NCBI GenBank assembly: GCA_947685225.1
Contig: CANTUV010000026.1
Coordinates: 55,327,501-55,391,500, forward strand
Reading direction: 5' to 3'
DNA: 64,000 nucleotides
Origin: Garcia nutans
Taxonomy: Eukaryota; Streptophyta; Magnoliopsida; Malpighiales; Euphorbiaceae
In this document: one piece after another, positions 1 to 13,660 of the stretch
Numbering within the stretch: position 1 is the stretch's first letter
How the letters are laid out: the number at the start of each line of letters is the position of its first letter
Notes under the pieces: generated by a model
The model's database searches: none
What the model saw: the letters and a program-made list of their open reading frames with translations, nothing else
What the model was told of the DNA's origin: nothing
Position numbers and translations under genes: made by a program

Positions 1-316
1 TATTTCTTTGAGAATGGTACACTTAAAAATGTGTGATTCGAATCATGACAAAACTCGGAATAACTTTAGAATGAATGCACAAAATAAGCATTCCTAAAGG
101 ACATGTAATGTTCCATTGAATGCAACACCAGCCCCTATATCTTGTTGCTGGAGGTGGCAACAAGAAGGGGAAGGAGAAACAACATATGGGAACATTTAAC
201 CCCTAACTCAGTGGGGCTTAAAAGTCGTATTGGCTTATAATTTTAACTACAAGGTATATATATTACCCATGGAAAAATAATGGTTTCAAATAAGAAAGAA
301 AAATCTTAGCCTTACA
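1..316. other. 3' flank of the GT47 gene
   Basis: This AT-rich stretch lies just downstream of the stop codon of the minus-strand GT47 gene and probably holds its 3' UTR and terminator. No convincing open frame or repeat was seen. Confidence 0.4.
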
Positions 317-3300
317 TTATATAGAACTGGGACTGGTAAAGTTTCCCCGCTTACAATCACAAGTACATATGCTCCTAGACTCTTTAACCACCCGTTGTGA
401 TCTCCGTGTGTGAAGCTTGATGTTCACCAATTTACCAGCCACCTGTTTATTACACCGAAGGCACACAATGAAACACCATTTTAGACAGGAATGAAAGATA
501 ACCATAAATCACTTTCAAACAAATTTCCACTGATATTACTTGAGTGCAACAAAATTTTGAACTAAGGACAAGTGTTTCATGATGATATATTAAAGATTGC
601 TTCTCTCTTAAATGCATAGTTGAAACCAATTAATGGCACAGTTCCATAAAAATGGTCTTATTTATACTTGGACGCACACATAGTAATAGTAGCAGACACA
701 CTCACACAACAAGTAGAATAGCAGCACACACACACATGTAGTACAACTGTACAAGTATAATAGCAGATCACTCACACACATATATACTACAAGCATAATG
801 GCAGATCAGTTAAACTTTTGGTAATGGAAACAGATGGCTACTCACCATTCTCCAGACCAAGTCTTCTGGACCCAAGGGCTGAGCTGGACTGGAATATAGA
901 AAATGCCTCAAGTACTAAAAGAAATGAGAACAAAAAAATCAGTTGCCTCAAATAAATAGTTAGCTTGCTCTCTTTCCTGTGTTGCCAAATCCACTAGGAT
1001 TATGCTAAGAGCGAGAAAAGTTCAAAAAAGCTTCAATAACAATTAAAATTCTAAGAAAAAAATCCAGCAGTCGCATAAACCAAAATGAAGTCACAAACCT
1101 TTGCAAGGTTCCTTTGCATTTCTCTCAATTGAGCAGGACTAATGCCTTTCAAAAATTGCAACAACCAACCTGGTTTTGTAGCGTCAGAAGAAGAAACAAA
1201 TACAGCTATCTGCCCTCGAGAAAAAAATGATTTGTCATCAGCAATCACCCAGGATAGATTTTTAACCCTCTACTACTCTTTTGTGTTAAAATATACCAAA
1301 TTACACACAATTTATAACTTTTGCACAAATCAGCCGCAAATATGTTGGTAGGGTTTCAATCGCCCAAACTCAAGACTTGAATACACAGAGAGAGTTATAA
1401 TCCTCCCTTCATTGAAAATATATTCATGTCATATGAAAGACTACGAGAAAGAAAAATATCCAGTTAAAATTGTACCAAATATTGTTGGATCGAAGTTTCG
1501 TTTGAGTTTGATCCATTCAAAAAATCCTTATGAAAACTTCAAGACAAAAAGCATATCAATATACTTTTGGGTGCTGGATCACACTTCAATTTAAGGTGAC
1601 ACTAACTCAAAAATTTAAATAGATATTCAAATTTTAGTAAGTAGGTCAATTAAATATGTATTCCATAGCGTTACCAGGCTATGTCTACATCTATTGTGCA
1701 ACAAATTATCTTAAAAGAATATCGTATCTAATCAATGAGCTGAAGCTGTCAGAAGATGCATCAAGCAAAAGACAATAACAGTAAAATGAACACCTTTCTA
1801 TAATCAAGTATCCCTTCAAAAGGGAGCTCCAATTCATCACTGACAATTACTGGGATGCATCCACTGACAATGGCATCAAACAATCTGGCAGATGATGGAG
1901 TGTCGCCAGCTGGACTTAAGCAAAATATAGACCTGATGATAGACAAAGCAACTCTGCTGGTTTAATGCAAACAAAAGAGAAAGCTACATCGAGAAAAAAA
2001 ATCTGAGGATAAAATATATTTACTTCCTCATGCCAATCTGAGAAGCTGCTTTTCCTCCCTCCCCAGCTGTCCCCTCCTCCATAACCACACTATCAGCACC
2101 AGTTAGTTCTGCAACAAGCTTGGCACGTACCTTCCCACCCTAAAATAGATGAAGTTGACTAAGCAATTATTCCTTGGAATAAAAAGATGGAGCAGGAGCA
2201 AAAAGGCAAAACACTACAGCAATTAGTGCAGGAAACAAGTGAACAATGGGGACTCAAGTAAATAAACCAAACGAAAGCATTACCAATATCACACAATCGT
2301 TAAATGATATTCTCAAGCAAGCTGGCAAGTCATACTTAAGAGTCTTCGGTTATTACCAAACTAGCAAACTGATCAGAATTAAAATAATAAAGGAATTTTT
2401 TTTTTCTGTACTGGTCTATATGAACCATTCTGGCATTCTCACATGAGATGGGACCCACCTGTATGAGAGTAGTCCGTCATGGACTTGGTCTAGGCAATAA
2501 TGACTAAATAAATAAGGCCAAAAAAGCTCTATGATTACCCAAATAGGTTCAGAATTGTAATCTATAATTCTAAGTTTTATCATCAATCTCAATTTTCCTT
2601 GAATTATTATGTGACATGGGAAAGTTTTGCACTACATCTACAAAATGAACCTGACAAACATCAAAGGTGAAAACCACAATAGCATTGATGTTTTTACATA
2701 TCTTTTTCAGTAATTACTGCAATCATAATCATCAGCAACCCTCTATCCCAAGTAATGGAAAGTTGAATACACCTTAACTGCAGTTCATTAAAGTCAAGAC
2801 ATGGAAAATCTAAATTACAAACTGATTGATTAACTAAAAATCTTACAGCATTCCGTTTTAGCCGGCCACGGAAGAAAAGCAAGGTAGTTCTCTTAGATTC
2901 ACTTTCTGATAAACACTTGGCATCACACAAATCAACATTTGGCACATACGGAAGAATTAGATCTTTTTCTAGATATACTTGTCCAGGCTTGTACCTAAGA
3001 TTTAAAAGGATGATTAGAAGATCTAAAGACAGATAAGCTAGTCAAAATTTAGAGTTGCATTGAAATTTTAATCATATAGTCACCAGTTCCCTGTGGAGTC
3101 CATATCTGGTAGCAACCAAATTGCATTTTTCATATATCTACGAACGGTCTTGAAAGACCAGGGATGATGAACAGGAAGAATGTGATCCCTCCCTTCAGAT
3201 CGTTTCCATGCAGGCTGATCTGTCACCCACTTCAGTGCTTCCTACAGCCACAGACATCAGCAATTTACATCTTTAGAACAAAGAAGAAAACTCTAGACTT

Positions 3301-4381
3301 CATGTCAGTTTACAAGCACAAGCAGCTAGTTTCTAGAACTTCAAGTTGTAAATATCAATTCAAATATCACATTTAGTCCGTTTAAACTCCTAAACTTAAG
3401 TCAATCTTCAATTATAATATCCTTCTGATGTTACAAGCACATAACGGCAAACAAACCAACACAATTTACACTTGAAACAACACAACAGAAAATTCAAAAT
3501 GAGGGCATTGGCGATTCAATTGGTCACACCATATCCTATTCCATTTATGCATAGTCTCAACTGTACTAAGATACAAAGCAAAACGCAACTTAAGAAGGGG
3601 AAAAACACCAAAACAAAAGTATGATAAAGTAAACTTCGGAAATGCACTCACACCCTATAAAGAGCCTTGCATTGTTGCTTTTCCAATAAGAAAAAACTGA
3701 TTGTAGTGAAGAAAGGGATGTAGAACAAGTCCGCTTCCTCTTGCCTGTGAACTCTGACTACACTCTTCAAAACCCTTTCCGACTCTGGGGCTGTCAAATC
3801 CGCCCAAAGCCAATAATCAATAGAATGCTGCATCCACGATACCGTTACTAAATAATTCAATGAAAAAACAAAATTAAAAAAAATATATATCGCAATTGTA
3901 CCTGTTCAATTAATCGATGAACAGGACTGCCATTCGAGGTGAGATTATCAGTCTCTTTATAAGTATTCCTAAACAGCCACAGCAAATCGTAGGTGAATTT
4001 TCTCGGCATTTCATAAACGTAAACCCTAATTGGGAACTCCACAGGGTAATATGAATTCATGTACAATCTTTCACTCTCTTTCACAAACATTTTCTCGTCC
4101 AATTTCTTCACCTCATCTTCATTGACTTGAAGAACCGAATCGTCATGAGTTATAGAAGATCTAGGAGCTTTAACAGTGAGGAAGTGCTCGAGAGAAGTAA
4201 CAAAGGAGGTTTCGGGTTTGATGGTGAGATTCGGGTTCGGGTCCGAGGGGAAGGTTCGTGTATGCGAAGAGGAAAGAGAGAAGAGGAGGAAAAGGAGAAA
4301 GAAAGCTATGAACGAAAAAGCGAACAGGGGAATTGGAGATCTGGATCTTGATGAAGACGTTGCATGAAGTTTATTTGCCAT
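317..4381 (-). CDS. GT47 exostosin-family glycosyltransferase, nine exons
   Basis: Exons on the minus strand: 4381-3902, 3827-3654, 3241-3084, 2994-2847, 2139-2024, 1932-1794, 1209-1099, 914-846, 442-317. All junctions are GT-AG; they join to 1521 nt, predicting 506 aa, close to the roughly 510 aa of the Arabidopsis At5g16890 type. Residues 16-37 form one hydrophobic signal anchor (PIPLFAFSFIAFFLLFLLF), as expected of a Golgi type II enzyme. The exostosin domain starts near residue 116 (FPIRVYVYEMPRKF). The nucleotide-sugar region, about residues 360-400, contains SPAGDTPSSARLFDAIVSG then CIPVIVSDELELPF. The family transfers sugars in cell-wall polysaccharide synthesis in the Golgi; donor and acceptor cannot be told from sequence. 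The next gene upstream is TOL1, on the same strand. No breaks were seen. Family confidence is high, specific activity unknown. Confidence 0.9.
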
Positions 4382-5247
4382 TCAATCGCACGAGTAGAAG
4401 AGCGAGTGCCCGCTTATTCCTTCGCTGTTTCAAAGAGCGCATGCAAGCAACTATGAACTGTAAAATGGAACTATATATATTCTCCGTTACTCAGGGCTGC
4501 TGCTGTTTTTTTTTCATATATATATATAATAAATTATTTTTAAAAAAATGGAATTAATCCATTTTAATGTCAGTTCAATGATAAAATTAGATTTCCGCTA
4601 CTGAAATTTTGGTATTAATAGATATTTCAGCGATAACGAGTTGATAAAATGTCCTAAATATAAATTTTAATCAAAACCAATTTTACTAAAAAATGAAGAA
4701 CTCTTTCAAGTTATTGTTAACACAGTTTGCTGGGTGTCAAAATTTAGGTTTTCAGTTTCAAAGTTCCAATGAGGTTAAGAGAGGTAGACTTTGGGCCTAA
4801 GCTTGTTGGTTTTCCAAATTTAAATAAAAGAAAAACCAGAATCTTCTCGTCAAGTGATGCTAATTGTAGACAAGATGAAAATGATAAATGGCTTACTCAT
4901 TTGATCTCAGAATCCTGCAAAGAAAGTCCATCAACTAGCAGTATTATACTATTGAAATGTTTATAAGAACCAAACAATTGAATGTTCCCATTAAAAAAAA
5001 AAAATATATATATATATATATATACCGTGTCACGCAATTTTGTCAATCCAAAACACAAAGCTACTTACAGAAATCAGCAGAAAACAATGAAAATGTAAAA
5101 AAGAAAAAAAAAATTCACCAGTCCTTTTTTTGAAGTTCTGAACCATTTAAAAATCAAATTTAAGAATTCATGTTTTAACACCTAAATGGCTTGATATCAA
5201 AGGCCACTCTTTTTCCTATAAATATGGAATTATCTGAACTAAGCATC
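4382..5247. other. intergenic region between the GT47 gene and TOL1
   Basis: It holds the GT47 promoter side and the 3' flank of TOL1. A poly-A run followed by a (TA)n microsatellite sits near 4993-5025. Short open frames here look like chance. Confidence 0.4.
4473..4480 (-). promoter_or_regulatory. possible TATA box of the GT47 gene
   Basis: TATATATA lies about 95 bp upstream of the GT47 start codon on the minus strand, a plausible core-promoter distance. Such strings are common in this AT-rich DNA, so support is weak. Confidence 0.35.
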
Positions 5248-8200
5248 TCAGAAGGAGATGAGATCATCCTTTGAAGATTGCTGTTTCTTTGGCTGCTGTG
5301 TACGTTCAAATGTGCCCCCACTTTTCTCACCGAAGATCATTTCATCAAGATCATCCATCATGTCATCATTGCTTCCTCCATGAGTTCCACCCTGCAAACC
5401 TGCTGACTTCCTAATCAAGGCTTCTTCTTTTCCATGTACAGGTGAATCATCAGGCTCGACAGCAACAGGAATCATAGCAGGTTCAGGTGCAGAAGGAACC
5501 ACTGAAGGCCTCTTCAGTTCTTCAAACTTGGACACAACTTTCTGGATCTCATCGTTCACATTCAAGGCTTCAAAAAGCAAGGCTTCATTATCTCCTGCTG
5601 TCTCGATGATTCTCTGCACAGTAGATTGAGACCGACGACACTGCTGGACAAGCGTAGTTGTCAAATCATCCTGCCAATGGAGAGAAAGCATTTCATCACT
5701 GAAATTGCACAACATCATACACTTCTTTCTCTATTTCTGAAAAGATTTTCCAGCACAAAATGCTTATTGCTAAGTTTAGACTTTCCTAATATCTATATAA
5801 TCAGTTTTATGGTAAAGCATTTGCTTTCACCAAGTAGCACGAATAAATTTATTTCACCACCAAATATGGATATCCAATTTCCCCTTAATACTTTATTAAA
5901 ATCAAATAAGTAAATTAATCTAAAACTAAATTATAGACAAAGCAAATTTCCTTCTTAGAACAAGACGGGAAAAAAACACAGAATGCACATGCACTGCATA
6001 TAACACAAGAATATGCATGTCCTTTCAGATTTTTGACTTCCGAATATCATATGATGATGTTTCAAATAATATTTTCTTAAACACAGAACATTCATCATTT
6101 TCACCATTATTTCTCAAGGCCAATTAGAATATTATTTTAAAATGCTGGTGTGTTGGAAACATTGTCAGTTGGATAGAGGATGATTCATAACAAGAATCAT
6201 ATTAGGAGTTAAAGCATCTGACATTCAATATGAAGAGGAGGGTAAAACAGAACAATGATAAGTAGCATTCCACCCCTCTATTCCTTCTTCCTATACACGC
6301 TCCTCTTCTCTTCATTTATCCTGATTTCAGGGCCCAAAGACGTGAATAGCCTTCCTAATTGTTGAATCTGTTACATATCTGAATTATCTTTCCTCTTCTA
6401 GGTAACAGGTACCTTGCTACACACCAACCATGTACCAACAACCATGTAGCACAAGACATGGTTCAAACATGACAAGGGCATGCACCATTTTATGACGTGT
6501 GCATTTTAAATTGTATTAATAGACAGTGGCGGAACCAGAGACTTGTTGAGGGAGGGGCAAAATCTCCGGTGGCCGTTGGCCGGGTGTTGCAGCGTCGCCC
6601 GTGGGTGGGTGCTGCTGGTGGCTGTGTTTTGGGGAGGGAAGGGAACAGACTGAGACAGACAGGGAGAGGGAAGGGAAGAAAGAATGAGAAGGAAAGGGCT
6701 GCATTTTAACGCAGCCCTTTTAATTTTTTGAACCGGTGGGCCGGTTTATTTATTTTTTTTTTTAAGTAAACCCCTGGTAAAACGGCGCCGTTTCGCCAGG
6801 GGTTTAATTATAAAAAAAAAAAAATTAGTCCATGGCGAAACGATGCCGTTTCGCCAGGGACTAATTTATAAAAAAAATAAATTAAAATTGCAGCGAGGGG
6901 TTCGTCTACCCCTCGCTACAATTTGCTCCGAAACTCAGCCCCCCTTCACGGGGGCTGAGTTTTCACGCACGGCTGAGTCCTCCACGTCTGGCTGCCGGTG
7001 AGGGGGGGTCGTGTGACCCCACACGACCCCATGGTCGTTCCGCCGCTGTTAATAGACAACCCTCCTATGTTGAAAATGCATCCAAGAAATATCCTCAATG
7101 ACAACTTAAGGTAACTGAAACATCAATTAGTCAAAGCCAATAAAAAATAGATTAGAAACTTATCAAAGGCACCGCTCCAAAGGAAACAATCTGGAAACAA
7201 CCTAAAAACAAAGTGTGGAAGGAAAAAGAAGAAGAGTACTGAAGAATCAGAATTAAATATTTAAGAAAAGAAGAACAGTATGCCACCTGTCCAAATCACA
7301 ACTACTTAGAAGGAAGGCTTTATTTTATAAAACTTTTTACTTGGATCCATCCATAAGAATCACATCATGCATAAAAGCAGCTACCAAACTGTTTTCTTAA
7401 AACAATCTACCAAATTTCCATTACAAGTGATTGAAGCTTCAGAAATACATGTAAGCCAAAATTTGACAGATACCAGAGCTTCCAAGCCACATGGCAATAA
7501 AGCAAGAGATAGTTGACTAGTTCCTTTCCTCTTCTGGAACATGCAACACCAGTTCACAAAAACTTTCACTTTTAATCAATCAAGAGTAAAAACTTACGCA
7601 CAGTTTACTTGGACAGGATGAGGGAACGAGAGGTTCGCTAGAGTAAAAGGAGAGGAAGGCAAGGATAGAGGAATTAAAAAATTAACCTCCTTTATTTTGG
7701 AGGAGATAGGAAAGGTTCATTAACATAATCTTACATTTACAAAAATATCCAAATTTTTTGAAAAATAGAAAACAAGATGTTCAAGGATAAAATAGACAAA
7801 AGATAGTTCTAGCGTTTTAGTTATTTTCCCTTCTTTACAACTCAATTTGGGGTGCACAAAATTTTAGATGTTTGAGAGGTAAAAAGGGTAACTTACCCTC
7901 CACCCTCATGTAGTAATTCTCTAATTAGTCCCTTGTTTACCCCTCAATTTGGATGCACAAATTTTTTAGATGTTTGAGGAGTAAAAAGGGTAACTCGTCC
8001 TTCACTCTCCAACCTCAAATTACAAGCATAAATTCAACATCTAAATTAAAACCTCGGCCAAAATACAGTGCAAGCAAACAATTGAACGCTTTGGTGAGTC
8101 AATCTAAGATCTTCAAAATCTTGGTCAGTTTCACCAAGTTAAATAACAAAACCAGGAGAACCAATAGGACCAAATATTTGATAAATAACCATCTACATGT

Positions 8201-9618
8201 GTCTGCATTAAAATAATTAGAAAGCGACAATTTGCCAGACGAATGTACCTGCAAAGCATCTTGTTGTGGAGAAGAGGACAGCACTGTTGAGAGAAGTTCA
8301 ATACTATTTCTTGCCACATCAAATGCTTCCTTTGTTTGTTCAGCTGTAAAGCTTACTGCAGGAATATCATGCTGAATCTGCTGGGCAAGACTAAAATCCA
8401 CTTCTGGGGCTGAAACTGAACGAGGAGGCGTAAAGATGGGTGCCAAACTTTCATTGTCACGACCGGGGAACCGGATACCCCTTGATCTTAAACTCTATAA
8501 TAGAAAAGGCAAAAGTCCAAAAGAGAAGGATTGAGTCATAATTCTTTGTTAGTCAAGAACGTCCAAATTTAACATACACTGCACTACAAATTAACAGATA
8601 AACTCTCTTCTATCCATTGAAAAATAAGTAATATCAACAAACCTAATGAACGTCCACAAGTTCAATATTAACAGTTCTACAATCAAAGAGAGCTATAGCA
8701 CTTTCATTTAGCATTTAAGGTAAATTTAGAGCTTGGTCGACTAACTAAACTAAATTGGTTAATGCATTGTATGACACTTTTTTTTTTCATGATTCTAGTG
8801 TTAATATCCAGATAGTAGCAGGCAAAATTCTTAGGCCCTCTCATATAAGAAGTGCTGAAGCACCAAATATCAACCACCATCAGTCTATCTACGAAACAAA
8901 GTAGAAAAAAGAACACTGGGCCATAGGTATCCGCCATGCTGAATTTTGGACAACCACTCACACTGCAATCAATGTTCTTTGTCATTTAACCAAGCCAAAA
9001 AGTAAAAGAGAAATTTGAACAAAAGTTCCATTCTTTTCCATACTTTTTTAGGCAGCCATATAAAGAGCGAAACAAATAAGAAGTAACCACAAAAGGTACC
9101 TTGTATGTTTCTTCATAAACAGGCAAATAGCGAAGTTCACCGGTTGACTCCCCCCATGCTTCAATGAGCGTCAAAGCCTTATTCCGATTATTAACAACAG
9201 TCTGAGGATCATCAATCAGCTTCACCATTTCATCAAGGACCCTCTCAGCTGCAACTTCTGAGAAAGCCTTCTCACAGTTCTTTGCACAGGTTTCAAGCAA
9301 CACCAGCGCCAAATACTGAATCTTAGCATTCTTCATCATGATCCGCTTCTTTATGCCACGAATTAACTCAACACTGCTGATTTTTTCATGATTGATCATA
9401 TCACAAATATCAAGATTCATGGCCCAATCAGGATCGTCAAGAGTCTCTGAAGTGGCTTCTTCAACGAGTTTATCAGCCTGGTTTGGACCTTGGAACAAGT
9501 CCTTCATCTTGAAGCTCATTGAGCTCATACCTGCAGTCATCTTTCGACCTACCTCAGCTCCTCCAATCTTGAGGCGCTCACCCAAAGCACTTACTTTGTC
9601 CATCAAATTGTCACTCAT
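5248..9618 (-). CDS. TOL1: TOM1-like VHS-GAT protein (TOL1 type)
   Basis: Three coding exons on the minus strand, 9618-9100, 8494-8249 and 5670-5248, join in frame to 1188 nt (395 aa); Arabidopsis TOL1 is about 407 aa. The VHS domain spans about residues 49-173 (LVEEATSETLDDPDWAMNLD at the start, TLIEAWGE near the end). The GAT three-helix region covers about 205-300 and crosses the exon 2-3 junction. The C terminus is acidic (DDMMDDLDEMIFGEK). TOL proteins act at endosomes and the plasma membrane as ESCRT-0-like ubiquitin receptors, sorting ubiquitinated membrane proteins to the vacuole. Intron 2 (8248-5671, 2.6 kb) is enlarged by a hAT miniature element at 6524-7048. Adjacency to the GT47 gene matches At5g16880/At5g16890 from memory, which supports the TOL1 rather than a TOL2-9 assignment. 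Confidence 0.9.
6516..7056. mobile_element. non-autonomous hAT element (copy 1) in TOL1 intron 2
   Basis: The element spans 6524-7048 (525 bp) and is flanked by a perfect 8-bp duplication TTAATAGA (6516-6523 and 7049-7056), the hAT target size. Termini are CAGTGGCGGAAC and, on the other strand, CAGCGGCGGAAC (11 of 12 match). No transposase frame is present. The interior is much more GC rich than its surroundings and is a chain of short inverted repeats: 6696-6717, 6730-6747, 6768-6804, 6824-6867, 6890-6919, 6931-6962 and 7005-7030. The right half is clearly related to the element at 60442-60874, although the left halves differ. Confidence 0.85.
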
Positions 9619-10443
9619 CTTTATAGCCTTTTAAACACCCAAAATCTATCTACGAACTTGTGTCCTGAAAATGCAATGCTTCACAATTAGAACAGACAGC
9701 TCAAGCTGCTAAAAGCCTAGAGGCTGAGAACCGCATTTTTCTAAGACAACAAACAACATAAAAATAAATAAAGTAGACAATCGGCTATTCTTTTTGTTCC
9801 AATTTCCTCTCTCTGTGATATATGTACAAGCTAAGTTAAAAATTATTAGAACCAAACGCAAATCAGAATTTTAAAACCCAACAATCTCCAAGAAAATGGC
9901 AATCTGTTGGTTCTCCAAAAAGAATTGCCTTGATCAACCCAGCTAGCCCCAAAATTAACAAGCTACGTAATTATCTAAAAAAAATATTTATTTATACATG
10001 AACCAGCAATCGAACATAAGCAAATAAAATCAGAAGTTACAATATAAATAAACGCTGATTTCGAATCCTCAACCCCTAAAAATACTTCAGAAAAAAACAA
10101 AAAAGGGTCTTTTCGACGACCAACGTCTATCTCTGTTCAAAATTTAGACTTCCTATGAAAAATTAAAACAAAATTGAAAAAAAAAGAGCTTTAAGCATTA
10201 GAAATTATAGTTTTATTGCCTTGAGAATTCAAAAAAAAAATTATTGCCTTGACTTTGTCCTCAACAGAACAGGATTGTATACAATCAGATCGAGCAAAAT
10301 ATTTTCAATTTCTCTCTTAAAAAAAATTAAGAGATAAATAACCTTTGAACGGGAGTGAGAGATTTTTTTTTTTCCTTTTCTGCGTGTTGTTGTTGCTCAG
10401 TCACACGGCAAAGACTTGATCTTGGAGTTTCAATCTCCTCTCT
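9619..10443 (-). other. 5' UTR, leader intron and promoter side of TOL1
   Basis: A leader intron is likely: donor AAAG/GT at 10343/10342 and acceptor TTTTCAG ending at 9665, giving a short untranslated exon 9664-9619 before the start codon. The upstream untranslated exon near 10343-10440 is CT- and GTT-rich on the plus strand. Inference from splice consensus only. Confidence 0.5.
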
Positions 10444-13435
10444 CGCATATGTTCGCCACACAATTGCTAGCCGAATATTTTAATTTCTATATTATACAGT
10501 TATACTATTAATTTATTATTATATTTTCTAATTTCGCCTTTAGACTTTCTATTATTATTATTTTTGTTAGGTATTATGGGCATCGCATCGTAATTCATGA
10601 ACGTTAGCTCTCTAAATTTGCACTCGCAAGCGACACTGTAGGTGCTTTTCACTGCCGCGACACGTAGAGATTGAATGGATGATACTATAAATTCGCGTTA
10701 TCTTGTCAGTTGTCACGATGTTATATTGTAATCAGTTCATTGCAAATACTTTTTTTTACCGTAAATTGTGTTTTGGTAGTTAAAATAAAAAATATTTATA
10801 ATTGATAATTGATTTTTAAATTCGATGACACTCATAAGTCATTTTCATAATTTTTAAGATTATAAATTTAAATCTTCTTATTTAAAATTTAGTAAACTAA
10901 AAAATTAAAATTAATTATTGAAAATTTTATTTTACAATTTTCACAGAATGGAATTAAAAAACTTGCATACACATATTTTTAAATTTTTTATAGACAGATA
11001 AATATAATTATAAGTTAATTATTTTTATAAGACTGTAATTAGAAAATTAATGTTTAAAATTTAAATGTTTTGTCTTTATATTATCCATATTGAAATTAAA
11101 TTAATCTCTTTTATATATTGAATTAATATAGTTTCAAAATAAAATTTTAGTTTTATAATTACAATTCATATATATAATATTATATAATATTTTTTTTTTG
11201 GATTATCTGAATCTAAAAACTTAAATAATTGTCAAATAACTTCTAAATTAATATATGTGGTTGTAATTGCATTATTTAAACATTCCCATGTGAAAACAAG
11301 CTTTGCAATATTAATTATAAAATTTTTACTAATTGGCAAAAAATAATTGTTCTGGTGCAAAATGAAAGGGAGGATAACGCGCAATGAGCCGTGTAGACGT
11401 CTCTGATTGCACGAGTTTAACTAATAACAATAGACACATGTACATTGTACATCTCCCTCAGGTATTTGTGGAGTTGTCCAAGTCAAAGTTGCTGAGTTAT
11501 GGGTCCCTTCCATTCTTTCACCGTGCCATTTTTTCTTGCCCCGCAGGCATGCAATGGATCATGTAGTGAAGAACAAGCATGTACTAGCAAATCACAAACT
11601 TAACATTCATATTATAGTTTTGAAATAACATAATATTATAAAAATTAAGCTTTGCATTTCATAAAAAAATGAATTTAATATTAATTAATTTTGCATATAA
11701 TAAATTATTCTATTTGATATATAAATATTATATCTTTAATTTTCATAACCAAGTTAATTATGCATTTTTATCTAAACATCTGCAAATTAAAAACTTGTTG
11801 ACTTTTTTTTTCGTATGTAGATTTCTTTTGGCCTTTTTTATTTTATTATATAACTAATTAAGAAACCACGCGTGCTTAATAAATATATAATTTTTACTTA
11901 TGTTTTTAAGGAAAATGATAAGTATTTTTTTTAATCACTATGCTATTGAATAGCTTCTTACAACAGCAATAAAATGGTGACTTTTTTTTTTTTGTAAGTG
12001 TTGAATTGAGATTAATTTAGGGGTGAGACTGTAGTCAATTTATTTACGGCGGCACCACCATCTATCTTTTTATCTTAATTTTTTATAATTTATTATTTAA
12101 TTTTTATGTCTTTTTTATTTTATATAATTTATTTTTAAAATGATTTTTCAAATGATGTAAATCTAAAATTTAATATTTATTCCTATTTTATATTATTTTA
12201 TTTTTATAATGAAATTAAATATAAATTAAATTTTATTATAGAGTTTTATCCTTTTTTTATTTAAAAGTTTTACCTTATCTTTTAAGAGAGGGTGTATATC
12301 ATTCTCAAATAAAAATTATCTATTTACATATTACAGATGAAATGAGTATTTTGCTAAAAATTAAATTACACAAAATATGTCACCATTATCTATTATTTGC
12401 TTTGAATAATTTTATGAAGTCTAAGAAGATGCAGTAATTTTATTAGATATATTCATTTTGTATATTTTAAAATTATATAATTTTATTTATAATTTATAAA
12501 TTTACTCTTTAATTTATTAATAAAATATTATTTTGCATTAAAAAAGGTGTTGAATTGAGATTCAACCTTTAAATTTGAATTTGAGTAGTTAATAATCAAT
12601 ATCAAATCATCCTTTTTTTGTGATAATTAGTTTAAAATTTGTGTTTATAAAAACCATTCAGTACATAAATCGGACCATTTACCATTAAATCACCTCTATT
12701 TTAAATTTACAAAAAAAATAAAAATAAAAATGATACGTATCAGCTTTAAAATATGTGCACTCGTATATTTAAATTAGAATTCAAGTGAAAAGTTGCAATT
12801 TATCGAGTCTATTGATTATCCTTTTACCTTAATTCTTGGGGAGTTTATATATATAGATATTTTGAAAGTTATTATTATAAAAATAGGTGATGCAGTTACT
12901 TACTATAGTCATATTAAAAATAAAATTATTTATAAAAAATAGTTGTGAATTGAATTTTAAAAAAAATTATTATAGACTCGATGCATGTACATTCATTCAA
13001 TAATAAACTATCGAATAAAAATAGAAAAATAATTATATTTATTTAGTGTTTATTTATTAGATACACATATACTAAAACTATGACAAAATTTTCTATATTA
13101 ACTCATTATTGAAATATACACACATATATATATATATATTATTTAAAGAAAATCATATCAGAAAATTACAAAATTTACATTCTTTTTATATACTATTTTG
13201 TGTTTTTTGACTTATAAAGAGTAAAAAAGAAATATAAATCTAACGCACGTGAAAAAATTGATCTAATTCTAGGGTAAACCGGTAAATATTCCACTCCTTT
13301 TCAACACATTTTTATGTAGTTTCCCAACTCTAAATCCGAAAAGAATAACCACTACTCTAAACCCAATTACAACTCTATGCTTTCCAATCCAAACTAATTT
13401 AAAATGGACCATACACTCGTTAAATAAAATTAATT

Positions 13436-13660
13436 AGGCCTTTTGATAAAAATTCTAGAAAAAGTTAAAAAATCAAGTTTAATATATTTTTAAAATATAT
13501 TCAAATTCATAAAAAATTATGGTTAGTTTATAAAAATACCATATTTTTTATATTTTTTTATTTTTATTATAAATTTATTATAAAATAATTAAAATATTTC
13601 TAATAAAATAATAAAAAATTTATAAAAAATTTTAGAGGATGTCATTTTCCTAATAAATTA
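13436..13660 (-). repeat. AT-rich dispersed repeat, copy A
   Basis: Read on the minus strand it begins AGGAAAATGACATCC and ends near TTTTTATCAAAAGGCCTA, resembling copies at 14990-15236 and 46888-47158. The interior is full of TTTATAATAAATTTATAA-like strings. No target duplication or terminal inverted repeat was resolved, so the class is unknown. Confidence 0.45.

Noticed and set aside
6497..6709. Opposed 60-70 codon frames at the left end of hAT copy 1
   Set aside because: They arise from the GC-rich, low-complexity element interior and lack transposase or other motifs.
6890..6919. hAT hairpin considered as a tRNA-like or miRNA gene because of GGGGTTCGTCTACCCC
   Set aside because: It resembles a T-arm only superficially; there is no acceptor or anticodon arm, and the unit recurs as part of the hAT element at 60711-60742.
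11384..11857. Short plus-strand frames in the intergenic region
   Set aside because: About 60 codons each, no family motifs, AT-rich codon use; likely chance.
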